A DNA stretch of 44,447 nt from Anaeromassilibacillus sp. An172 (GCF_002160515.1 NZ_NFKS01000025.1:1-44447), one strand, 5' to 3'; counted from the stretch's first letter, positions 1 to 8,487 are shown. Notes: a model not told the origin generated them from the letters alone. Made by a program: numbers and translations.

Positions 1-114
1 CATCCTCTATCTAATAACTACAATTATACAACATTATGTTGAATAATTATACAGTTGATTTTGGGAGATAGGCTCCCTTATCAACCTAAATTTATTATAC
101 AAGGAGAATGCTGA

Positions 115-927
115 CTGAACTACGGAAGCGATCCTGCCGACCAGATCGTCCGATTTACCCTTGAAGGGACCGAAGTAGCTCTCAAGCTGTCGGGACTGGC
201 GGCGAAGAATTTTGCGCTGTTTGTTTATGCAGTGCTGAAAGACCAAAAGAAAACCCATGGCAAGACAAGGCTTGTCCGAATGCTTCGGGAGCAGCGTCCG
301 TTTAAGTTTTTCAATCTGCCTGCAACGCACATGAAAGAATTTGTGCGGGAAGCCAAAGGGCACGGTCTTTTGTATGTGCCCATCCGTAACAAACAAAAAG
401 GCGATTACATCGAATTGGTGGTATTTGCGGATGACGCTGCTAAGATTCAGCGTATCTATGACAATCTCGGCTTGGATTATGTGAAAGCAGAAGCCGGAGA
501 AGCCACTGTGGAGAAAGCGGTGGAACAGGAGAAGCAGGCCCCTGCCGCCTCCCAACCCGGCAAAACGGAAACTGTCCAAACCGAGCAGGGCGCTGTGGAA
601 TTCGAGGTGGGCGGCTTTGAAGATGACTTCAATATCAGTCCTGACGGGCAGGGTGAAGCCGGAAATTTTACCACTGGCCGGGAGAAGGAATCAGAATCCC
701 CGACAGCGGAAAAGAGTCCGTCCGAGCCTTCCTTGCCCAGCAAAAACTCTTCGCCCGGCTTAACAAACCGTGAGCAGCCGGAGCAAAAACCTTCGGTGAA
801 AAAGGAGCTGCAGGAGATCAAGCAGGAGCAAGTGAAGAAAAAAGAGGAAAAGGCCAAACAGCAGGATCGTCAGCATCCTACTCCGGGCCATTCCCGTAAA
901 AAGAAGAAAAAACAGAAAGGCAGGTAA
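115..927 (+). CDS. PcfB-family (DUF3801) conjugation accessory protein
   Basis: A 270-residue protein whose first part, beginning NYGSDPADQIVRFTLEGTEV, is typical of the PcfB/DUF3801 family of Gram-positive conjugative elements. PcfB helps recruit the relaxosome to the VirD4 coupling protein. The conserved family domain covers roughly residues 1-125; the rest is a charged, low-complexity Glu/Lys/Gln/Pro-rich tail ending in a poly-lysine stretch. The family N-terminus begins at CTG 115, 8 nt after AAGGAG (101-106). The first internal GTG (232) would delete conserved sequence, so I chose CTG; an ATG at 108 is out of frame. A short hairpin (GGGAG/CTCCC, about 64-78) lies upstream. It is the first gene of a plus-strand conjugation operon. 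Family sure, start likely. Confidence 0.85.
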   Translation: MNYGSDPADQIVRFTLEGTEVALKLSGLAAKNFALFVYAVLKDQKKTHGKTRLVRMLREQRPFKFFNLPATHMKEFVREAKGHGLLYVPIRNKQKGDYIELVVFADDAAKIQRIYDNLGLDYVKAEAGEATVEKAVEQEKQAPAASQPGKTETVQTEQGAVEFEVGGFEDDFNISPDGQGEAGNFTTGREKESESPTAEKSPSEPSLPSKNSSPGLTNREQPEQKPSVKKELQEIKQEQVKKKEEKAKQQDRQHPTPGHSRKKKKKQKGR

Positions 928-948
928 TGCAGTATCGATTTATCAAAT

Positions 949-1881
949 TTGATCGGCAGAAAACAGGAAACTCAGCTTCAGCCGGAACAGCAGTACACCA
1001 AGGAAGAATATGCCTCCATGAAGCAGGCTGAACGTGAGGACGCATGGGCAAAAGTGGATGCGCAGGCACAGGAAGTGTTCAAAGATGACGCTTCCATGAA
1101 GGGCTTCTTAGGTTTTATGGCTCAGTGTACCCCGCAAAGCACCCGCAACCTTCTCATCCTATATAACCAGAACAAGGAGATCACCCATCCCCGCACCTTT
1201 GATAAATGGAAGGAAGCCGGGCGCTCCATCCGTTCCGGTGAAAAGGGATACACCTTCTTTGCGGATCAGGAATATACCAAAGAGGACGGCACCATGGCGA
1301 ATGGTTATACCATTACCAAAGCCTATGATATCTCCCAAACCAGAGGACCACAGCCTCTGCCGCCGCAGAAACATCTGCCGGAAGAAATCATTGCCGCTAT
1401 GGTAGAACAGAGTCCGGTTCAGCTTGCCATCTCGGATCAGCTTCCCCAAGGGGTACAGGCACAGTATGTTCCCAAACAGCATACGATTTTTGTCCGCAAC
1501 GGGATGGATGAAACCACCACCATTTGCGCCATTGCCCGTGAACAGGCCCATGCCAGCTTCGATACTGTCGGCAGCGGTTACTACCGTCAGGCGTATGCGG
1601 CACAGAGCTACTGTGCCGCTTATGTGGTCGCACAGCGGTGCGGGCTGGATACTTCGGCCTTCCGGTTTGACAAGGTATGCGAAAGCTGTGCTCAAATGAC
1701 TCCGGAAGAAAAACGTGGTTTCATAAGCGATGTGAAACGGGCGGCTTATTCCATAGGCAGGGATATACAGCGCAGCTTTCGGGATTTGGAGCAGACAGTC
1801 CAGCCAGACGAGTTTTCGGTAGAAACGCAGAAGCCTGCCAAAGCTCCCAAATCCAAACCGGAGAAGGAAGCAGAACGATGA
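949..1881 (+). CDS. ArdC-like / inactivated zinc-peptidase-like mobile-element protein
   Basis: A 310-residue protein resembling the ArdC-like (DUF1738) proteins common in Clostridia ICEs. The N-terminal half (about residues 20-130) holds the conserved TRNLLILYNQN and IRSGEKGY patches of the ArdC ssDNA-binding domain. The C-terminal half resembles the linked metallopeptidase-like domain. There the expected HExxH zinc site reads AREQAH (near 1531-1551), so the first His is replaced by Arg and catalysis is unlikely. The C-terminus is basic and low-complexity. The start is uncertain: TTG 949 has no good ribosome site, while ATC 934 is about 9 nt after AGGCAGG (918-924) and would add five residues. 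By family, ArdC proteins protect incoming single-stranded DNA; that role is inferred here. Confidence 0.7.
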   Translation: MIGRKQETQLQPEQQYTKEEYASMKQAEREDAWAKVDAQAQEVFKDDASMKGFLGFMAQCTPQSTRNLLILYNQNKEITHPRTFDKWKEAGRSIRSGEKGYTFFADQEYTKEDGTMANGYTITKAYDISQTRGPQPLPPQKHLPEEIIAAMVEQSPVQLAISDQLPQGVQAQYVPKQHTIFVRNGMDETTTICAIAREQAHASFDTVGSGYYRQAYAAQSYCAAYVVAQRCGLDTSAFRFDKVCESCAQMTPEEKRGFISDVKRAAYSIGRDIQRSFRDLEQTVQPDEFSVETQKPAKAPKSKPEKEAER

Positions 1882-2015
1882 GAAAGCGAACCGCCGGAAG
1901 TTTTCCGTTTGTTTTCTTTTGTGCGGTAGCTTTCTGTCCGCCGCTGTGGTATGGTGAAGCTAAAGAAAATACAGAGAAAGGCAGGGATACCCTTGGAAAA
2001 GCAACGTCTCTTTAA
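1878..2015 (+). CDS. Possible small secreted or membrane peptide
   Basis: A 45-codon ORF that overlaps the preceding stop codon (ATGA) and has an AAGGAAG-like ribosome site (about 1864-1870) at suitable spacing. The product starts MRKRTAGSFPFVFFC, a basic N-terminus followed by a hydrophobic stretch like a signal peptide, but nothing is recognisable afterwards. It overlaps the start of the next ORF in another frame, so only one may be real in that stretch. No family recognised. Confidence 0.25.
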   Translation: MRKRTAGSFPFVFFCAVAFCPPLWYGEAKENTEKGRDTLGKATSL

Positions 2016-2295
2016 GATGGGAATGCTGGAAAAGAATTTTCTGGTCAAGGCACTCTGCGACGCACAAAAATCATCCGGACCGGAAACCTCCGGCGAGGTG
2101 CAGGGTCTTATTAATAAAACCGTCAATGCGCCAAAGGGAAAGCTGTACCTGAGCGACACGGAATTCCAGTATGCGGCGCAGTCTTTAAATGGGATGCGCA
2201 ACGCTTATCTGTCTGCTGGCAGGAGCAGCGGCGGTATTGACCGTGTCCTCGCAAAGCTCATGATCAGTAAATATCGGAACGTGCCGGTTCGATAA
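1993..2295 (+). CDS. Small conserved-type ICE protein, function unknown
   Basis: A 100-residue protein starting at TTG 1993 (MEKQRLFKMG), 6 nt after an AGGCAGGG-like ribosome site (about 1979-1986). The open frame extends back to 1951, but without a ribosome site there. It contains an acidic/amphipathic middle (YLSDTEFQYAAQSLNGMRNA) and no membrane segment or motif I can name. It sits between the ArdC-like gene and the coupling protein gene and is closed by a strong terminator at 2315-2368. I do not recognise the family. Confidence 0.55.
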   Translation: MEKQRLFKMGMLEKNFLVKALCDAQKSSGPETSGEVQGLINKTVNAPKGKLYLSDTEFQYAAQSLNGMRNAYLSAGRSSGGIDRVLAKLMISKYRNVPVR

Positions 2296-2314
2296 GATTT
2301 AAGGTTGCCCGTTA

Positions 2315-2368
2315 CCCCGGAACCTGTGGGAATGCTTTTCCATAGGCTCCGGGGTTTCTTTTTTATTT
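2315..2368 (+). terminator. Rho-independent terminator inside the conjugation cluster
   Basis: CCCCGGAACCTGTGG pairs with CCATAGGCTCCGGGG around a short AT-rich loop, followed directly by TTTCTTTTTTATTTT. It would separate the pcfB-ArdC-like transcript from the coupling protein gene unless read through. Confidence 0.8.
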
Positions 2369-2402
2369 TGATCTGAAGAAAGGAAGGATATTTTTTGACT
2401 CA

Positions 2403-4163
2403 ATTGTAAAACGAAAAAATCCATGGTGGGTATGGCTTCTGCCATTGCCCATCGTCTGGTGGGCAGCGCTTTTGATGGCTGGAAGCTGGGCGGATGGAAT
2501 GAGTCTTGTGGATCTGCTGGGAAAGCTTTCGGCAGCGATTAACAGTCCCCTTTCCATTCATTGGACAGATTATTCTCTTCGGTGCCTGTTTTTCTTTTCC
2601 CTTGGGTACGGGGTGATCGCCCTTGTGGTGACCTCCAACCAGAAAAACCGCCGCCGTGGCGAAGAACACGGTTCTGCCAAGTGGGGCGATGTGTTTCAGA
2701 TCGCCAAGAAATACCGGGATAAAAAGAACCCCAAACAAAACCTTATCTTAACCCAGCATTTCCAAATGGGGATGGATGGTCATAAGCACAAGCGCAATAC
2801 CAACGTGCTGGTGATCGGCGGCTCCGGTGCAGGTAAAAGCCGATCCTATGCTATCCCGAATGCCTTAAACTGCGGCAACTGTTCTCTGGTAATCTGCGAT
2901 CCAAAGAGTGAAATCCTGCGAAAAACAGGCGGTGCGCTCAAAGCGAACGGATATGAGGTGCGGGTGTTTGATCTGCTGAACCCCGACGCCTCCTTTTGCT
3001 ATAACCCCCTTGCTTATGTGCGGGATGACAAGGATGTTCTTCGCCTCATTGAAACCCTCATCCAATCCACCACTCCGCCCGGAGCACAGAGCACGGACCC
3101 TTTCTGGACGAAATCCGAAACAGCGCTTTTGCAGGCGCTGGTGCTGTACCTGATGCATGAAGCGCCGCCGGAAGAACAGAACTTTGCCATGGTAATGGAA
3201 ATGCTGGCGGCAGCGGAAGTCCGGGAGGAAGATGAGGAATACGAGTCTCCTTTGGATATCCTGTTCGCAAGGCTTGAAATGCGGGACCCGGAGAGCATTG
3301 CCGTGAAGCAATACCATGTCTTTAAGATGGGAGCCGGAAAAACTCTGAAATCTATTTTAATCAGTGTCGGCGTCCGCCTCTCTGCTTTTAATCTGCCGCA
3401 GATCGCAAGGCTGACCTATACCGACGACCTCCATCTGGAAGAAATGGGCGAAAAGAAGATCGCCCTGTTCTGCTGTATCCCGGACAGTGATAAATCCCTC
3501 AACTACCTTGTGGGGATGATTTACGGGCAGCTCATCCAAACCCTCTATTTTGTAGCCGACCGGAAATACAAAGGCAGGCTTCCGGTGCCGGTCCATCTGC
3601 TGATTGACGAAGCGCCGAATATCGCCCTGCCCACGGATAACTTCCTGCCTTGGCTTTCCACCATGCGAAGCCGCAACATTTTCTGCAGCTATATCGCTCA
3701 GAACATGGCGCAGATTAAAGCGCTGTTCAAGGAACAGTGGGAATCGCTGGTGGGCTTGTGCGATGAGTTTCTCTACCTCGGCGGCAACGAGAAGGAAACT
3801 CACAAATATGTTTCCGAACTCATGGGCAAGGAAACATTGGATACCAACACCTATGGTCATAGCCGTGGAAGAAGCGGCAGCTTTAGTGTCAACGACCAGC
3901 AGACAGGCCGGGAACTCTTAACGCCCGATGAAGTCCGAATGCTGGATAACCGCAAAGCCATTCTTTTTGTAAGGGGTGAAAGGCCCATGCTGGATGACAA
4001 ATACGACCTGATGCATCACCCAAACATCCACCTAACAGAGGATGGCGGCGCTGCGCCCTACGACTACACACAGGCGAAGGACGCCTCAGACGATCTCGAT
4101 TATTCCCCGGACCAGTATGAGGATTTCGAACTGCTGGAACCGGAGGATTTTCTCAAACCATAA
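2403..4163 (+). CDS. VirD4/TraG-type conjugative coupling protein
   Basis: An approximately 586-residue type IV secretion coupling ATPase. Two N-terminal membrane segments (about residues 10-30 and 60-80) precede the RRGEEHGSAKWG signature. The Walker A motif is GGSGAGKS (2818-2841), a conserved CDPKSE follows, and the Walker B motif is LLIDEAPN (about 3598-3621). It would link the relaxosome to the secretion channel at the membrane. The start is unclear: family similarity (KRKNPWWVWLLPLP) reaches back to about 2403-2409, beyond the first usable codon TTG 2445. The ribosome site AAGGAAGG (2380-2387) best serves TTG 2395, which is out of frame and stops after four codons. Start ATT 2403 is my estimate; a one-base indel near 2398 is an alternative. 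Confidence 0.9.
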   Translation: MVKRKNPWWVWLLPLPIVWWAALLMAGSWADGMSLVDLLGKLSAAINSPLSIHWTDYSLRCLFFFSLGYGVIALVVTSNQKNRRRGEEHGSAKWGDVFQIAKKYRDKKNPKQNLILTQHFQMGMDGHKHKRNTNVLVIGGSGAGKSRSYAIPNALNCGNCSLVICDPKSEILRKTGGALKANGYEVRVFDLLNPDASFCYNPLAYVRDDKDVLRLIETLIQSTTPPGAQSTDPFWTKSETALLQALVLYLMHEAPPEEQNFAMVMEMLAAAEVREEDEEYESPLDILFARLEMRDPESIAVKQYHVFKMGAGKTLKSILISVGVRLSAFNLPQIARLTYTDDLHLEEMGEKKIALFCCIPDSDKSLNYLVGMIYGQLIQTLYFVADRKYKGRLPVPVHLLIDEAPNIALPTDNFLPWLSTMRSRNIFCSYIAQNMAQIKALFKEQWESLVGLCDEFLYLGGNEKETHKYVSELMGKETLDTNTYGHSRGRSGSFSVNDQQTGRELLTPDEVRMLDNRKAILFVRGERPMLDDKYDLMHHPNIHLTEDGGAAPYDYTQAKDASDDLDYSPDQYEDFELLEPEDFLKP

Positions 4164-4185
4164 TAATTCACATGAAATTGGAGGA

Positions 4186-4569
4186 ATGCTTCTGAATAAG
4201 TTTCTGAAAAAAAATGGTTCTCTGACGAACCGCAAAAAGGACAACAAACCCACCAATGCTCTGCCGCTTGGTAAAAAGGGACGCCTTGGATTTTCCAGCT
4301 ATGCCGCTGTAGTATTGTGCGCCTGCTGCCTTTCCACCACAGCCTTTGCAGCTGGCGGCGATCCTCTCGGAGTGGTGAACAACCTTTCCACGTTTATCTT
4401 TTCTCTGATTCGTGCCATTGGTATGATCCTGCTGGGCTGGGGTGTCGTACAGGTCGGCCTGTCCTTCCAGAGCCATGATCCCTCCCAGCGTTCGCAGGGG
4501 TTCCTGACCTTGGCCGGTGGGCTGGTAATCACCTTCGCCAAGGAAATCCTTGATTTAATTACCGCATAA
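4186..4569 (+). CDS. Maff2-family mobile-element membrane protein
   Basis: A 127-residue protein of the Maff2 family found beside VirD4 and TrbL-like genes in Clostridia ICEs. Residues 1-35 are basic. A hydrophobic segment follows (SSYAAVVLCACCLSTTAFAA), which may be a cleaved signal, then two membrane helices (FIFSLIRAIGMILLGWGVVQ and FLTLAGGLVITFAKEIL). It probably acts as a small VirB2/VirB3-like channel component, by context rather than proof. Start: ATG 4186 is only 1 nt after TTGGAGG; CTG 4192 in the same frame is at ideal spacing. Confidence 0.8.
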   Translation: MLLNKFLKKNGSLTNRKKDNKPTNALPLGKKGRLGFSSYAAVVLCACCLSTTAFAAGGDPLGVVNNLSTFIFSLIRAIGMILLGWGVVQVGLSFQSHDPSQRSQGFLTLAGGLVITFAKEILDLITA

Positions 4570-4572
4570 AAA

Positions 4573-4596
4573 AACAACTGTCTGCTGACAGTTGTT
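4573..4596 (-). terminator. Leftward terminator hairpin
   Basis: AACAACTGTC/GACAGTTGTT with a 4-nt loop. On the minus strand it is followed by TTTTTTT; on the plus strand no T-tract follows. It therefore reads as a terminator for leftward transcription, opposite to the surrounding conjugation genes. Confidence 0.7.
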
Positions 4597-4599
4597 CAA

Positions 4600-4773
4600 A
4601 TGGTCTCAGGCAGGGAGCCTGTTGAAGTTAAGTCCAATGAAGCCAATGTTAAGAGTGACCCCGGTGAAATGATTATTGATAAAGTGCCAGCCATTCTTAA
4701 AAAAGTTCATCATTTGACCACCCCTTTTTTTCAATTTTGCTCCCAAACCCAGGTTTCCCTGCCTCAGACCATT
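4600..4773. repeat. Long inverted repeat enclosing a small antisense ORF
   Basis: The left arm at 4600-4622 (ATGGTCTCAGGCAGGGAGCC...) is nearly perfectly complementary to the right arm at 4751-4773 (...TTTCCCTGCCTCAGACCAT), with about 130 nt between. RNA from either strand could fold into a stem of roughly 20 bp. The interval contains the ribosome site and most of the ORF at 4606-4713. Confidence 0.75.
4606..4713 (-). CDS. Candidate 35-residue antisense peptide gene
   Basis: On the minus strand, ATG ATG at 4713-4708 follows a GGGGTGG ribosome site after about 4 nt and opens 35 codons. The product begins MMNFFKNGWHFINNHF and ends GLNFNRLPA. It is small, aromatic/hydrophobic with a weakly amphipathic centre. 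It has its own apparent promoter (4781-4812) and terminator (4573-4596), and the stop codon lies inside the left arm of the flanking inverted repeat. The layout resembles type I toxin messages with 5'-3' pairing, but there is no sequence match I can name. It may instead be a non-coding RNA. Confidence 0.35.
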   Translation of the reverse strand: MMNFFKNGWHFINNHFTGVTLNIGFIGLNFNRLPA

Positions 4774-4780
4774 TTTATTA

Positions 4781-4812
4781 AGTGTAGCATATTTCAGAAA
4801 AAAATTAAATAA
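4781..4812 (-). promoter_or_regulatory. Possible leftward promoter with extended -10
   Basis: On the minus strand the sequence TGCTACACT (plus 4781-4789) is a good extended -10 element; a T-rich stretch about 16-17 nt upstream is only a weak -35. It would drive RNA through the antisense ORF to the terminator at 4573-4596. Confidence 0.4.
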
Positions 4813-4839
4813 CTAAGGAGGTGACCAGCCGGAAACTGG

Positions 4840-5661
4840 ATCATAGATAACTTAAATTCAGCGCTGGGTACATGGAATGACAAACTGGCTGAAATCTGGA
4901 CACTGCTCACACAGGACCCCGCCACTTTCAAGGGCGGCGGAATCTGGCAGGTCATGCTGGACATCAATGGCGCACTGAAAGCCATCGGATATGGTCTGTT
5001 GGTACTGTTTTTTGCGGTTGGTGTCGTTAAAACCTGTGGTTCTTTTACCGATGTAAAGCGCCCGGAACACGCTTTAAAATTGTTCATTCGCTTTGCTTTG
5101 GCGAAGGCTGCTGTAACATACGGACTTGATTTGATGCTTGCTGTATTTAAAATCGTACAAGGAATCATTTCCACCATTATTACCCAATCGGGTTTGTCAG
5201 GAAGCAGCGGCACCACGCTCCCGCAGGAAATCATCGATAAAATCAATAACGTAGGATTTTGGGACAGTATCCCTTTGTGGGCGGTAACCCTTTTAGGCGG
5301 TCTGTTTATTACAGTGCTGTCCTTTATCATGATTTTAACGGTTTATTCCCGTATGTTTAAACTCTATATGTACACAGCGCTTGCGCCTATCCCTCTCTCC
5401 AGCTTTGCGGGAGAACCAACCAGCAATGTGGGCAAGAACTTCCTGCGTTCCTATGCCGGGGTATGTTTGGAAGGTGCTATTATTGCCCTTGCCTGTATTA
5501 TCTTTTCCGTTATGGCGGCTTCTCCGCCAGCGGTTGATCCTAACGTCTCAGCCGTTACCGCCGTATGGAGTTATGTAGGCGAGCTCATTTTTAACCTTTT
5601 GGTTTTAGTAGGAACTGTGCGGATGAGCGACCGGATCGTCAAGGAATTGTTAGGTCTGTAA
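4840..5661 (+). CDS. TrbL/VirB6-like conjugation membrane protein (CD1107-type)
   Basis: An approximately 273-residue polytopic membrane protein. The segment LGTWNDKLAEIWTLLTQDP, then FKGGGIWQVM and the membrane helices after NGALKAIGYGLLVLFFAVGVVKTCGSF, are characteristic of the VirB6/TrbL-like subunits of Gram-positive ICEs. Five to six helices span about residues 40-265. It should form part of the inner-membrane channel next to VirB4. The start is a puzzle: family similarity begins at about 4834 (NWIIDNL), where no ATG, GTG or TTG exists. AAGGAGG lies at 4815-4821. I use ATC 4840 provisionally; the first ATG (4954) would remove conserved sequence. Confidence 0.8.
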   Translation: MIDNLNSALGTWNDKLAEIWTLLTQDPATFKGGGIWQVMLDINGALKAIGYGLLVLFFAVGVVKTCGSFTDVKRPEHALKLFIRFALAKAAVTYGLDLMLAVFKIVQGIISTIITQSGLSGSSGTTLPQEIIDKINNVGFWDSIPLWAVTLLGGLFITVLSFIMILTVYSRMFKLYMYTALAPIPLSSFAGEPTSNVGKNFLRSYAGVCLEGAIIALACIIFSVMAASPPAVDPNVSAVTAVWSYVGELIFNLLVLVGTVRMSDRIVKELLGL

Positions 5662-5684
5662 GGCCGTGAAAGGAGTGAAGCAAT

Positions 5685-6083
5685 ATAGAAGTAAAAGTAC
5701 CAAAGGAAATCCGGGATTATCAGGAGTCCATCTTTTTTGGACTTTCCACCCGACAGTTTATCTGTTCCTTGCTTGCAGTAGGGGTAGCAGTCGGTCTGTA
5801 TTTTGGTTTGCGCCCGCTGATTGGCAGCGAAGAAGTTGGCTGGATGTGCATTCTTGGAGCAGCTCCATTCGCTGCCTGCGGCTTCTTTAAGTACCATGGG
5901 ATGACCGCCGAACAAGTGGCATGGGCTTGGTTTAAATCAGAATTTCTGTATCCGAAAAAGCTTGTGTTCAAGTCTGAGAATCTCTACTACGAAGCCTTGA
6001 AAGATGCCATTGCAGAGGGCGAAAAGCCGCCACGCAAAAGGAAAAAGCGTAAGTCTCAGCCACCTGCTGGGAAAGAACAGTAA
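5685..6083 (+). CDS. PrgI-family conjugation protein (VirB3-like)
   Basis: About 132 residues. The opening IEVKVPKEIRDYQESIFFGL, two adjacent transmembrane helices (about residues 25-65), the YHGMTAEQVAWAW segment and the basic tail fit the PrgI family, the VirB3 counterpart that sits beside VirB4. Translation most plausibly starts at ATA 5685, 9 nt after AAAGGAG (5669-5675). The frame is closed by a TGA at 5676, and the first ATG (5769) would cut into the first helix. It ends 30 nt before the VirB4 gene. Confidence 0.8.
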   Translation: MEVKVPKEIRDYQESIFFGLSTRQFICSLLAVGVAVGLYFGLRPLIGSEEVGWMCILGAAPFAACGFFKYHGMTAEQVAWAWFKSEFLYPKKLVFKSENLYYEALKDAIAEGEKPPRKRKKRKSQPPAGKEQ

Positions 6084-6113
6084 CCTTTTTCATTTTTCGC
6101 ACTGAAAGGAAGG

Positions 6114-8462
6114 ATGCCTATTATCAAAACGCTTCTCAAAGCAACGAAATTAGAGAAAGAGAAATTCAAAATCCCGAAGTCCGTACAGGACGCCATCCCC
6201 ATCCAGCGCATCTGGCCGGATGGGATTTTTCAGGTAGGAAGCAGGTTTTCCAAAACCTTTTCCTTTACCGATATTAACTATCAAATCGCCGGAAAAGAGG
6301 ATAAGACAGCGATGTTTCTCGATTACTCAGAGCTCCTCAATGCGCTGGATTCCGGAGCCAGCGCCAAGATCACCATCAACAACCGGAAAATCAATAAAGC
6401 GGAATTTGAGAAATCCCTGCTGCTTCCCATGAAAGAGGACGGGCTGGACCATTTCCGCAAAGAATACAATGAAATGCTGCTTTCCAAGGTAACCGGCACC
6501 AACAACAGTGTGGTGCAGGACCGTTACATCACCATCACGGTAGCGAAACGGAACATCGATGAAGCCCGCACCTATTTCTCCCGTGTGGGTACGGATCTGA
6601 TCACCCATTTGTCCCAGCTTTCCTCCATTGGACGGGAACTGGACGCCGGAACCCGCCTGCAGGTGTTCCGAGATTTCTTTAAGGGCAATGAGCCGGCCGC
6701 TTTTGCCTTTGATCTCAAGGAACAGATGAAAAAGGGACACAGCTTTAAAGATTGGCTTTGCCCGGACAGCATGGAATTCCAGAAAGACCACTTCCGCCTG
6801 AACGACCGCTGGGGCAGGGTTTTGTATTTACAAGGGTATGCCAGCTATATCAAAGATTCCATGATTGCTGAACTCTGCGATATGGACCGCAGCCTCATGT
6901 TCTTCATTGATATTTTACCTGTTCCCACCGATGAAGCAGTAAGGGAAATCCAGAACAAGCTCTTGGGTGTGGAAACGAATGCGGCAAACTGGCAGCGAAA
7001 GCAGAACGCAGCCAACAACTTTTCCGCTGTCCTTCCTTACGACATGGAACAGCAGCGAAAAGAAACCAAGGAAATGCTGGACGATCTGACCAACAGGGAT
7101 CAAAGAATGATGTTCGGTCTCGTGACCATGGTCCATCTGGCTGACACCAAGGAACAATTGGACAGTGACACAGAAACGATCCTCACAACAGCCAGAAAAC
7201 ATCTGTGCCAGATGAGTGTTCTGCGCTGGCAGCAGAAGGATGGGCTGGATACTGTGCTTCCTTATGGTTTGCGCAGAATCCAAGCCATCCGTACCCTGAC
7301 CACCGAAAGCACCGCTGTGCTGATTCCTTTCCGAGCGCAGGAAATCATGCAGACCGGGGGCATCTACTATGGGCAGAACGCTGTTTCCAAAAACATGATT
7401 GTAGCCGACCGCCGCAAGCTCTTAAACGGGAACAGTTTCCGTCTCGGTGTCAGCGGCTCTGGTAAATCCTTCAGCGCCAAAGAAGAAATCGTGAGCATTG
7501 CGCTGTCCACCAATGATGATATCCTGATTCTGGACCCGGAGTCGGAATTTGGGTTCTTGGTAGAAGCGCTTGGCGGGGAAATTATTCGGATTTCCGCAGC
7601 CTCCAACACCCACCTGAACGCCCTTGATATGGACAAAGCCTACGGTGACGAACGCAACCCGCTGATTGAAAAATCAGAATTCATTCTCTCTCTGTTCGAG
7701 CAGTTAGTAGGGGCAGGCGGTGTGTCTGCCAAAGAGAAATCTATTCTGGACCGCTGCACCTATGATGTGTACCGGGAGTACATGGCAAACAACTATGAGG
7801 GTGAAGCGCCCACGCTGAAAGATCTGTACCATTCCCTCTTAAAGCAGCCGGAGCCGGAAGCCAGAGGGCTGGCGCTTTCCTCCGAGCTGTTTATCACCGG
7901 CAGTCTCAATACCTTTGCCCAGCACACCAATGTAGACACCAAAGCCCGCATCATCGCCTATGATATCCGTGAATTGGGCGAACAGCTCATGCCCATCGGG
8001 ATGTTGGTCACCCTCGATGCGATCTTCAACCGTGTGATCCAAAACTGGAAGAAAGGAAAAACCACATGGGTATTTGCCGATGAGTTTTATCTGCTGTTCC
8101 GCTACCAGTACAGCGCCGATTTTTTCTACAAGCTGTGGAAGCGTATCCGAAAATATAACGGCCTTGTGACAGGGCTCACGCAGAATGTGGAGGAGCTGCT
8201 CCGTTCCGATACTGCCCGCCTGATGCTGGCAAACTCGGAGTTTTTGCTCCTTCTGAACCAGTCTTCCACCGACTGGGATGAACTGGCGAATCTGCTCCAT
8301 ATCTCGGACACCCAGCTTGGCTACATCACCAATGTAGCGGCTGGCTGCGGTCTCATCCGCTGTGCTGGCAATATTGTACCGTTTGAAAACAGCTTCCCCC
8401 GCAATACCCGTCTGTACCAGCTGATGACCACCAAGCCGGACGAAGCATTGAGGGGGGTGTAA
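6114..8462 (+). CDS. VirB4/TraE-type conjugation ATPase
   Basis: A 782-residue cytoplasmic ATPase that powers type IV secretion. The N-terminal domain includes IPIQRIWPDGIFQVGSRFSK. The Walker A motif is GVSGSGKS (near 7444-7467) and the Walker B-like motif is WVFADEFYLLF (near 8066-8098); the length is typical of Gram-positive VirB4 proteins. The reading frame is intact. ATG 6114 directly abuts the AAGGAAGG ribosome site, so the in-frame ATT at 6120 may be the real initiator (IKTLLKATKLEKEKF). It follows PrgI by 30 nt and is terminated by a hairpin at 8488-8521. Confidence 0.93.
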   Translation: MPIIKTLLKATKLEKEKFKIPKSVQDAIPIQRIWPDGIFQVGSRFSKTFSFTDINYQIAGKEDKTAMFLDYSELLNALDSGASAKITINNRKINKAEFEKSLLLPMKEDGLDHFRKEYNEMLLSKVTGTNNSVVQDRYITITVAKRNIDEARTYFSRVGTDLITHLSQLSSIGRELDAGTRLQVFRDFFKGNEPAAFAFDLKEQMKKGHSFKDWLCPDSMEFQKDHFRLNDRWGRVLYLQGYASYIKDSMIAELCDMDRSLMFFIDILPVPTDEAVREIQNKLLGVETNAANWQRKQNAANNFSAVLPYDMEQQRKETKEMLDDLTNRDQRMMFGLVTMVHLADTKEQLDSDTETILTTARKHLCQMSVLRWQQKDGLDTVLPYGLRRIQAIRTLTTESTAVLIPFRAQEIMQTGGIYYGQNAVSKNMIVADRRKLLNGNSFRLGVSGSGKSFSAKEEIVSIALSTNDDILILDPESEFGFLVEALGGEIIRISAASNTHLNALDMDKAYGDERNPLIEKSEFILSLFEQLVGAGGVSAKEKSILDRCTYDVYREYMANNYEGEAPTLKDLYHSLLKQPEPEARGLALSSELFITGSLNTFAQHTNVDTKARIIAYDIRELGEQLMPIGMLVTLDAIFNRVIQNWKKGKTTWVFADEFYLLFRYQYSADFFYKLWKRIRKYNGLVTGLTQNVEELLRSDTARLMLANSEFLLLLNQSSTDWDELANLLHISDTQLGYITNVAAGCGLIRCAGNIVPFENSFPRNTRLYQLMTTKPDEALRGV

Positions 8463-8487
8463 ACCTATACATGAAACAACACCGCAG

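Noticed and set aside
1951-1992. Longer start for the small ORF before the coupling protein
   Set aside because: ATG 1951 has no ribosome site and overlaps the alternative small ORF; TTG 1993 has a ribosome site.
4600-4812. 70-codon plus-strand ORF between the Maff2 and TrbL-like genes
   Set aside because: It reads through both inverted-repeat arms, has no ribosome site and no familiar protein features.
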